Origin: JANNOG01 sp964516515
GTDB lineage: Bacteria > Actinomycetota > Actinomycetes > Actinomycetales > JBBAYJ01
Length of the DNA stretch: 12,252 bases
Assembly: GCA_964516515.1 (NCBI GenBank)
Contig: CAZEYA010000118.1
Coordinates: 1-12,252 of the forward strand
Direction: 5' to 3'
The notes beneath the pieces were generated by a model. That model was not told the DNA's origin and did no database searches. It saw nothing but the letters and a program-made list of their open reading frames with translations. The position numbers were made by a program, and so were the translations under genes. Positions 6,372-12,252 of the stretch are shown in pieces. Positions within the stretch are counted from its first letter, which is position 1. Each line of letters starts with the position of its first letter.

Positions 6372-8194
6372 TGCCGCAGTCACTGGACGCACTGATCGCC
6401 GCCGTGGATGCGGTGCTGGCGGAGTTGGCCGATGCCGAGGCCGGCAGGGCAGAACAGATCGCAGCTGTAGCCGAGGAACACCGCCTCGGCGCCGTCAACC
6501 TCGTGCGCTACGCCGCCCTGCGGCAACACGACCGCCGCCCGCTGCAGAACGACCTGATGGACATCGGCGTCACGTCCCTGGCCACCACCGAAGCTGACGT
6601 GGCAGCGAAGGTGGGTGCGGCACGCGACGTGCTGCGGGCGCTACGAGGCGATGCCGGGCCGTGGGACCTGGCGGCGACGAATGCGGCCCTCGATCTGGGG
6701 GACAAGATCCTGGAGGCCAACACGCTGGCTGTCTTCGGCTCCACCCGCCCAGCCCGGCCGACCAGGATCATGGTCACATTCCCCAGCGAAGCCGGCGACG
6801 ATCCCGCCCTCGTCGATGCCTTCGTCACCGCGGGCATGGACATCGCCAGGATCAACTGCGCCCACGACGGGCCCGCCGGGTGGGCCCGTATGGTCGAGCA
6901 CGTGCGCCTGGCCGCGACCAACTCCGGCCGGCAGGTGCTCGTCGAGATGGACCTGCCCGGCCCCAAGCTGCGCACCGGGCCGATCGCCGACGGCCCCGCA
7001 CTCGGACGGGCCCGGGTCACCCGGGACGACACCGGCCGCACGGTCGTGCCAGCCACGATCTGGTTCACGTCCGTCGACGTGCCGACCGATCCGCCAGTCC
7101 ACGATGCAGCAGCTACACGCCCAGCCTTGGCCGTCGCAGTCGACGCCGGGTGGCTCGCCGCCCGAGCGGTCGGTGACGCCGTCTCCTTCCGTGACACCCG
7201 CGGCCGCAGGCGCACGTTCACCGTGACCCGAGCAGGAGACGACGGGGCGTTGGCGCAGAGCGCCCGCAGCGCCTACCTCACCAACGGCACCGTGCTGTCC
7301 TGCCACGGCGAGCGGACGGCGGCCTCGGGCATCGCCCCGGTCCCCCGCAGACTCAGCCTGGCCGCGGGTGACCGGCTCGTCCTGACCACGGACCTGACGC
7401 CGGTCGGCCTGCCAGGTGCCGACGAGGACGCCCGCATCGGCTGCACGCTTCCTGCCGCGGTTGACGCCATGCGGCCCGGCGACGCCGTCCTTATCGACGA
7501 CGGCGCGATCGGTGCCGTCGTGGAGAGCGTCGCGCCCGGCGAGGCCACGTTGCGGATTCACCGGACCAAGCCCGGCGGGCAGCGTCTGGGCGCCCAGAAG
7601 GGCATCAACCTTCCCGACACCGTGCTCCCGCTCACCGCCCTGACCCCCGACGACGAGGCGCAGCTGCCGTTCATCGCCGAGCACGCCGACCTGGTCGCGG
7701 TCTCGTTCGTCCGAACCGGTGACGACGTCGCGCACGTGCTGGACCGGTTGACCGCGGCCGGCGCCGACCACCTGGGGCTGGTCCTCAAGATCGAGACGCG
7801 GCAGGGGTTCGAGAACCTGCCGTCCATCCTGCTGGTGGCCATGCAACATCCGCGGGTGGCCGTGATGATCGCCCGCGGTGACCTGGCCGTCGAGATCGGG
7901 TACGAGCGGATGTCGGAGGTGCCTCGCCACATCCTGGCGCTGTGCGAGGCCGCCCACATCCCGAGCATCTGGGCAACCCAGGTGCTGGAGAACCTCACCC
8001 AGACGGGGCAACCGACCCGCGCCGAGATCACCGACGCCGCTGCCGGACAACGCGCCGAGTGCGTCATGCTCAACAAGGGCCCCCACGTCGTCGCCGCCAT
8101 CGCGACGCTCGACGACATCCTCACCCGGATGGACGTCGTGCAACGCAAGAGCCGGACCCTGATGCGCCACATCCACTCATGGGACCCGCAGTAG
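6371..8194 (+). CDS. pyk: Variant pyruvate kinase without C-terminal domain
   Basis: The 607-residue protein has the pyruvate kinase barrel, which transfers phosphate from phosphoenolpyruvate to ADP. Residues 1-125 form an alpha-helical extension not found in ordinary enzymes. The barrel begins at about 131. MDIARINCAHD (156-166) corresponds to the usual RLNFSHG, and DLPGPKLRTG (194-203) to DTKGPEIRTG. The B domain spans about 204-410, roughly double the usual size. Catalytic elements follow: KIE with Lys473, MIARGDLAVEIG (499-510), WATQVLEN with Thr536, then PTRAEITDAA. The chain ends soon after the last barrel helix, so the C-terminal allosteric domain is absent. The Lys in GPK (199) replaces the Glu of K+-dependent enzymes, and Ser and Thr K+ ligands are also replaced. 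It shares one base with the pflA stop. It probably makes pyruvate and ATP for the PFL route; kinase activity is likely but unproven. Confidence 0.88.
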   Translation: MPQSLDALIAAVDAVLAELADAEAGRAEQIAAVAEEHRLGAVNLVRYAALRQHDRRPLQNDLMDIGVTSLATTEADVAAKVGAARDVLRALRGDAGPWDLAATNAALDLGDKILEANTLAVFGSTRPARPTRIMVTFPSEAGDDPALVDAFVTAGMDIARINCAHDGPAGWARMVEHVRLAATNSGRQVLVEMDLPGPKLRTGPIADGPALGRARVTRDDTGRTVVPATIWFTSVDVPTDPPVHDAAATRPALAVAVDAGWLAARAVGDAVSFRDTRGRRRTFTVTRAGDDGALAQSARSAYLTNGTVLSCHGERTAASGIAPVPRRLSLAAGDRLVLTTDLTPVGLPGADEDARIGCTLPAAVDAMRPGDAVLIDDGAIGAVVESVAPGEATLRIHRTKPGGQRLGAQKGINLPDTVLPLTALTPDDEAQLPFIAEHADLVAVSFVRTGDDVAHVLDRLTAAGADHLGLVLKIETRQGFENLPSILLVAMQHPRVAVMIARGDLAVEIGYERMSEVPRHILALCEAAHIPSIWATQVLENLTQTGQPTRAEITDAAAGQRAECVMLNKGPHVVAAIATLDDILTRMDVVQRKSRTLMRHIHSWDPQ

Positions 8195-10860
8195 CCCGGG
8201 CTGCCACAGCGGCGCCGGTGTCCGGAATACGTCGTGCCGCCACTCGGTCGGGCACCGACGTGGCCCAGGAACTCGGAACCTCGGCGGGAGCAGGTCTGAC
8301 ATCCGACGAGGTGCTGCGTCGGCAGGCGAAGTTCGGCCCAAACGCGGTGGCGACCCACCACGCCCGGCTGCTCACCGTGCTGGCCAACCAACTCCGCTCA
8401 CCTCTGCTCGGACTGCTGGTGATCGCCGCCGTGGCTTCCTACCTGGTGGGCGAGCGCGGCTCTGCCGTCATCATCGGCGTGATCGTCGCCCTCTCGGTGG
8501 GCCTGGGCTTCGTCAATGAGTACCGGGCAGAGCGGGCCGCCGAGGCGTTGCATTCGGCGATCCATCACGAGGCAGTCGTCATCCGTGATGGGCACCCGGC
8601 CTCGGTGGACGTCACCAGCCTGGTGCCTGGCGACATCGTCGAGCTGCGCCTCGGGGGCATCGTCCCCGCCGACGTCCGACTGCTCGAGGCCACCGGGCTG
8701 GAATGCGACGAATCCGCCCTGACCGGGGAGTCGGTGCCCACCGAGAAGGGCATCGATGCGGTCGTCGTCGGCACCGCCCTCGCCGACCTCACCGGATGCG
8801 CGCTGATGGGCACTGTGGTGCACGCGGGCAGCGGACGCGGCATCGTGGTGAGCATCGGAGTCAATACCGAGTTCGGTGCGATCACCGCCGGCCTGAACAC
8901 GCATCAGCTGGACACCGACTTCCAGGTCGGGCTGCGCCGGTTCTCGCTACTGCTGGTTTACGTGGCCGGAGCACTGACCGCGTCGATCTTCGTCATCAAC
9001 GTGGTGCTGGACAAGCCGATCCTCGACGCGTTGCTGTTCTCCCTGGCCATTGCGGTGGGGATCACGCCACAGCTGCTGCCCGCCGTGGTCTCCACCAGCC
9101 TGGCCGCCGGATCGCGGCGGATGCGGCGCCGAAAGGTCCTGGTCAAGCGACTGGTATGCATCGAGGACCTCGGCAACGTCGACGTACTGTTCACGGACAA
9201 GACGGGCACCCTCACCGAGGGTCGCACCGCCTTCATGCGCGCCGTACCGACACGTGACCACGACGTCGAGGAGGTGCTGAGGTGGAGCATGCTGTGCACC
9301 GATGCCATGGCATGGGACGGGGGCGCCGGCGTCAATGCTCTCGACCGTGCGCTGTGCGATTCCCCGGCGGCCGTCATGCAACGCGACGCCTTGACGGCGT
9401 GGACGCAGGTCGCGCAGCTGCCGTTCGACCACGATCGCCGGCTGGCGTCCGTCGTCGTCCGCGATGCGAGCGGGACGTCGACACTGGTCACCAAAGGCGC
9501 ACCCGAGGCCGTACTCGAGCGTTGCATCGACGTGCCGGCCGCCGCCCGCGCCGCCCTGGCCGCTGAGTTCGCGGCAGGCAACCGGGTCGTGGCGGTGGCG
9601 AGCCGTGCTGCCCCCGAGCACCTCCCGCTGTCGACCAAGGACGAACGCGACCTGCACCTCGTGGGCCTGCTGGTCTTCCTCGACCCGCCCAAGCCGGACG
9701 CTGCGGCCGCCCTGCGTCGCCTGAAGGACCTGGGCATCACCGTGAAGGTCATCACCGGTGATAACGCGATCGTCGCGGCCAAGGTGTGCCGGGACCTCGG
9801 GCTGGGCGCGAGCCTCGGCCTCGCCGAGGGTGGCAACGACGGCACGAGTGGGGTACTGACCGGGGCCGACCTCGACGCCCTCGATGACACCGATCTGCCC
9901 GAGGCGATCGCCGCCACCACGGTCTTCGCCCGAGTCAGTCCCGAACAGAAGGCCCGCATCGTGCGCGCACAACGTGGCAGGGGCAGCGGAGTGGCGTTCC
10001 TCGGCGATGGCGTGAACGACTCCCTCGCACTGCACGCCGCCGACATCGGCATCTCGGTCGACTCGGCCACTGATGTCGCCAAGGACGCAGCCGACGCGAT
10101 CCTGCTGGAAAAGGATCTCGGTGTCCTCGCCGACGGCGTCGTCGAAGGACGAGTGATCTTCGCCAACACGATGAAGTACGTCCTGATGGGAACCTCCAGC
10201 AACTTCGGCAACATGTTCTCCGCCGCTGGCGCGTCGCTGTTCCTGCCGTTCCTGCCCATGCTGCCCTCGCAGATCCTGCTCAACAACCTGCTCTACGACG
10301 TCAGCCAGCTGGCCATCTCCAGCGACAACGTCGACGAAGAACAGTTGCGCCGCCCCTGCGGCTGGGACATCGCCTTCATCCGGCGATTCATGTTGTTCTT
10401 CGGTCCACTCAGCTCGGCTTTCGACTTTGTGACGTTCGGCGTGATGATCTGGATCTTTAGTGCCGGGCCGGAGCGGTTCCACTCGGGCTGGTTCGTCGAG
10501 TCGCTCGCCACCCAGACCCTGGTGATCTTCGCTATCCGCACCCGGCGCGTCCCCTTCTTCCGCAGCCATCCCAGCATGCCGTTGACCCTGGCCGCGTTGA
10601 GCGTCGTCACGGCGGGCGCGCTCCTGCCCGCCTCGCCGCTGGCCGGGACGCTCGGCTTCGAGCCCTTGCCGGCGGCGTACTTCCTCGCGCTCGCGGCCAT
10701 GGTGCTCGGCTATCTCGTCCTCATCGAGTTCGGCAAGCGCGTCTTCTATCGGTCGGCTGGCAGACGGGAAGCTCCTGCACCATTCCGCCAGGACGGCCGG
10801 CAGCACCTGCGTCGTCGGGCCGGCTACTTCACCATCGCCCGGCGTCTGGTGAGCCGGTGA
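8179..10860 (+). CDS. mgtA: MgtA-type P-type ATPase, probable Mg2+ importer
   Basis: From the ATG at 8179 the protein is 893 residues, close to E. coli MgtA (898). It has the actuator motif TGES (182-185), the phosphorylation site DKTGT with Asp340, a TKGAPE nucleotide-binding motif and the hinge GDGVND (609-614). The transmembrane C-terminal half carries NMFSAAGASLFLPFLPMLPSQ and LLNNLLYDVSQ, characteristic of the Mg2+-translocating P-IIIB group rather than Ca2+ or K+ pumps. About ten membrane segments are expected. The last 35 residues form an arginine-rich tail. The start overlaps the pyruvate kinase gene by 16 bases with no clear Shine-Dalgarno; a GTG at 8218 is an alternative. No MgtA-type leader is present, so expression probably follows the pfl string. 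Transport direction and ion are inferred from family. Confidence 0.9.
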   Translation: MGPAVARAATAAPVSGIRRAATRSGTDVAQELGTSAGAGLTSDEVLRRQAKFGPNAVATHHARLLTVLANQLRSPLLGLLVIAAVASYLVGERGSAVIIGVIVALSVGLGFVNEYRAERAAEALHSAIHHEAVVIRDGHPASVDVTSLVPGDIVELRLGGIVPADVRLLEATGLECDESALTGESVPTEKGIDAVVVGTALADLTGCALMGTVVHAGSGRGIVVSIGVNTEFGAITAGLNTHQLDTDFQVGLRRFSLLLVYVAGALTASIFVINVVLDKPILDALLFSLAIAVGITPQLLPAVVSTSLAAGSRRMRRRKVLVKRLVCIEDLGNVDVLFTDKTGTLTEGRTAFMRAVPTRDHDVEEVLRWSMLCTDAMAWDGGAGVNALDRALCDSPAAVMQRDALTAWTQVAQLPFDHDRRLASVVVRDASGTSTLVTKGAPEAVLERCIDVPAAARAALAAEFAAGNRVVAVASRAAPEHLPLSTKDERDLHLVGLLVFLDPPKPDAAAALRRLKDLGITVKVITGDNAIVAAKVCRDLGLGASLGLAEGGNDGTSGVLTGADLDALDDTDLPEAIAATTVFARVSPEQKARIVRAQRGRGSGVAFLGDGVNDSLALHAADIGISVDSATDVAKDAADAILLEKDLGVLADGVVEGRVIFANTMKYVLMGTSSNFGNMFSAAGASLFLPFLPMLPSQILLNNLLYDVSQLAISSDNVDEEQLRRPCGWDIAFIRRFMLFFGPLSSAFDFVTFGVMIWIFSAGPERFHSGWFVESLATQTLVIFAIRTRRVPFFRSHPSMPLTLAALSVVTAGALLPASPLAGTLGFEPLPAAYFLALAAMVLGYLVLIEFGKRVFYRSAGRREAPAPFRQDGRQHLRRRAGYFTIARRLVSR

Positions 10861-10975
10861 CGGCGCCCGCGCAGCGGCGGGACCGTCGAATCCTGCGGGC
10901 CGGCGGTGAGATGGCCGCCCTGGCGGAATGCGTGTGAGCAGTAGCACCCTCATCGGTGCCGGGGCGCAGCCACCC
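10861..10975. other. Short convergent intergenic region
   Basis: These 115 bases separate the mgtA stop from the end of the hydrolase remnant. A 5-bp GC stem (CCCGC 10866-10870 with GCGGG 10877-10881) follows the mgtA stop, and another (GGCGG 10902-10906 with CCGCC 10914-10918) lies beyond. Neither is followed by a T-run, so a terminator is expected here by position but not clearly seen. Confidence 0.3.
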
Positions 10976-11515
10976 TCATTCGCGGGTGGCCTGCGTCAGC
11001 ACGGTCTCGGTCATGACCTCGAAGAACCGCTCGGGTTCCTGGAACGGTGATCGGTGCCCCGAGTCCTCGAACACGATCAGTTCCTGTGCGGCGCCCGGAG
11101 GATCTCGAACCATTCCGCGGCGGGCTCGGCGCGGCCACGGGTCTCATACCGTCCCTGCACCAGATAGACGGGGACGTCGAGCTCGCTCACCTGGGTACGG
11201 AGATCGATGTCCTGCATTGTGGATACATGACAGTGAAGACGTCCAGGAACGCGGCCAGGTTATGCAGCTGCTCCAGGAGGGTGTACTCCTCGTAGAACAA
11301 GTTCTCCGAGAACCCCGCCGCGCCCTCGGCTGCACGACTGTCGTCGTACGGATAGACCTCGTGCTCGTACGCCAGGGCCGATTCGTAGCCGCGAGCGCCG
11401 CGTTGTCGGACCCCCACGAATTGCCGACGAGATAGACCTTCCCCTCGCTGAACCGCGAGAGCAGGTATTCCGTGACCTCGATCATGTCGCTGACCGCCTC
11501 GTCCAGCGTCCCGCC
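10976..11515 (-). pseudogene. Degraded alpha/beta hydrolase (proline iminopeptidase-like)
   Basis: Four frame segments on the minus strand add up to one hydrolase. Segment A (about 11515-11387) has the nucleophile elbow in VYLVGNSWGS after a helix TLDEAVSDMIEVTEYLL. Segment B (11381-11217) reads ALAYEHEVYPYDD, then GFSENLFYEEYTLLEQLHNL and VFTVMYPQ. Segment C (11217-11084) reads MQDIDLRTQVSELDVPVYLV and QGRYETRGRAEPAAEWFEIL. Segment D (11083-10976) reads ELIVFEDSGHRSPFQEPERF with the likely catalytic His, ending at TGA. The B/C and C/D joints look like single-base deletions. At A/B, part of the cap region is missing. Upstream of A, the HGG/oxyanion region and N-terminus (about 90 residues in relatives) are absent. 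An intact gene would cleave small peptide, amide or ester substrates; this copy is almost certainly inactive. Confidence 0.8.
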
Positions 11516-11524
11516 ACACGCACA

Positions 11525-11538
11525 GGGACCAAGGACCC
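11525..11538. promoter_or_regulatory. Weak DosR-like palindrome before the NmrA-like gene
   Basis: GGGACCAAGGACCC has the same 14-base spacing as the box at 1584, with arms GGGAC and GACCC (one arm base differs). It lies 57 bases before the ATG of the plus-strand reductase gene, a usual distance for an activator. It also lies just beyond the remnant 5' side of the hydrolase pseudogene. Chance occurrence in high-GC DNA is possible. Confidence 0.3.
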
Positions 11539-11595
11539 CACCGTTGCGACCGAACGGCACGTGCGCGCCCGGTGTCGACGTGACAGGCTCATGTC

Positions 11596-12252
11596 ATGGC
11601 AGACGGGATTACCTTGGTCACGGGCGCTAGTGGCACTGTCGGTGCCGCCGTCGTGCGCCTCCTCCGCGCAGCCGCCGCGCCGGCTCGGGCGGCCGTGCCC
11701 AGACCCCAACCGGACGGCGGCGACACCGTGCCGTTCGATTTCGGCACCCCAGATACGTGGCCGGCTGCATTCGCCGGTGTGGACCGGCTCTTCCTCATGC
11801 GGCCTCCGATGATCACCGACGTCAAGGCCTACATTCGGCCCGTGGTCCGCTTCGCTGCCGACCACGGTGTGCGGCACGTCGTCTTCCTGTCGGTGATGGG
11901 GGTCAATCGCCTGTTCCCACATTGGCGGGTAGAGCGCGATATCGAGGAGACCGGCCTGCCGTACACCTTCCTGCGGCCGGCATTCTTCGCACAGAACCTC
12001 GTGACTGCTTATCGCCACGACATCTCTCATCATGACCGCATCCGACTGTCATCGGGCCGTGGCAAGACCTCTTTCGTCGACTCGCGCGACGTCGCAGCGG
12101 TTGCCGTGGCGGCCTTGCAGGACCCGAGAGCTCATGTCGGCGCCAAGCACGTTCTCACCGGACCGCACGCACTATCGTACGACGAAGTGGCGTCGATGTT
12201 GAGTGCCGCGCTCGGGCGGCCCGTCCACTATGAGCCGATCAGCGCTCTGCGG
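11596..12252 (+). CDS. NmrA-like NAD(P)-binding reductase (3' end outside window)
   Basis: The ATG at 11596 is preceded by ACAGG (11583-11587) with an 8-base spacer. The visible 219 residues begin with a Rossmann fingerprint TLVTGASGTVGAAVVRLL (residues 6-23), followed by FAGVDRLFLMRPP and ADHGVRHVVFLSVMGVN. HWRVERDIEETGLPYTFLRP and FAQNL come next, a pattern shared with NmrA-like and quinone-oxidoreductase-like atypical short-chain dehydrogenases. VDSRDVAAVAVAAL and LTGPHALSYDEVASMLSAAL are the usual C-terminal family elements. The protein is cytoplasmic and may be a redox-sensing regulator or NAD(P)H-dependent reductase; substrate cannot be told. The frame runs open to the window edge, and relatives are about 280-300 residues. 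It is transcribed divergently from the hydrolase remnant. Confidence 0.88.
   Translation, partial: MADGITLVTGASGTVGAAVVRLLRAAAAPARAAVPRPQPDGGDTVPFDFGTPDTWPAAFAGVDRLFLMRPPMITDVKAYIRPVVRFAADHGVRHVVFLSVMGVNRLFPHWRVERDIEETGLPYTFLRPAFFAQNLVTAYRHDISHHDRIRLSSGRGKTSFVDSRDVAAVAVAALQDPRAHVGAKHVLTGPHALSYDEVASMLSAALGRPVHYEPISALR

Noticed and set aside
6641..8176. 511-codon open frame on the minus strand opposite the pyruvate kinase
   Set aside because: Shadow of the kinase gene with low-complexity composition and no recognisable domain.
10879..10894. GGGACCGTCGAATCC as another DosR-like site
   Set aside because: Only the left arm matches; the right arm fails.
10866..10918. Intrinsic terminator after mgtA
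   Set aside because: The stems are only 5 bp and no T-run follows, so no terminator is called.
8947..10953. 668-codon open frame on the minus strand opposite mgtA
   Set aside because: It is antisense to a clearly conserved ATPase; the translation is rich in R, G, E, D and Q with no family motif, a normal result of high-GC codon bias.

Overview
The window is high-GC, densely coded DNA with overlapping stop/start codons and GTG starts, which suggests an actinobacterium; the species cannot be named from this sequence. No insertion sequences, tRNA, rRNA, CRISPR or phage genes were seen.

Layout. The left part (about 1-1547) is a minus-strand group: a five-segment membrane protein (987-1547), a 36-codon small ORF touching its stop codon, and a gene for a lysylphosphatidylglycerol-synthase-type (flippase-like) membrane protein. 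The last is split by two apparent frameshifts and runs off the left edge. A 344-base divergent intergenic region (1548-1891) holds a 14-bp palindrome close to the DosR/DevR (dormancy/hypoxia regulator) box and a pair of 10-bp direct repeats spaced 21 bp.

The centre (1892-10860) is one continuous plus-strand gene string: SRPBCC-type protein, two-span membrane protein of unknown function, 17-codon micro-ORF, pyruvate formate-lyase (pflB), its radical-SAM activase (pflA), a variant pyruvate kinase, and an MgtA-type P-type ATPase. Every junction from 2527 onward overlaps by 1-16 bases, so the genes are probably co-transcribed and translationally coupled. The content reads as an anaerobic energy module. 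Pyruvate kinase yields ATP and pyruvate, PFL cleaves pyruvate without NAD to acetyl-CoA and formate, and the ATPase may supply Mg2+ or adjust ion balance. The DosR-like box fits low-oxygen induction, but that is inference.

The right end (10861-12252) has a decayed alpha/beta hydrolase on the minus strand (at least three frame breaks, N-terminus missing) and a divergent NmrA-like NAD(P)-binding reductase on the plus strand, cut by the window edge. A second, weaker DosR-like palindrome lies 57 bases before the reductase start.

The most unusual items are the pyruvate kinase (N-terminal extension, B domain about twice normal size, no C-terminal regulatory domain, K+-independence residues), the two micro-ORFs that sit exactly between overlapping genes, and the combination of PFL, kinase and Mg-type ATPase in one coupled string.
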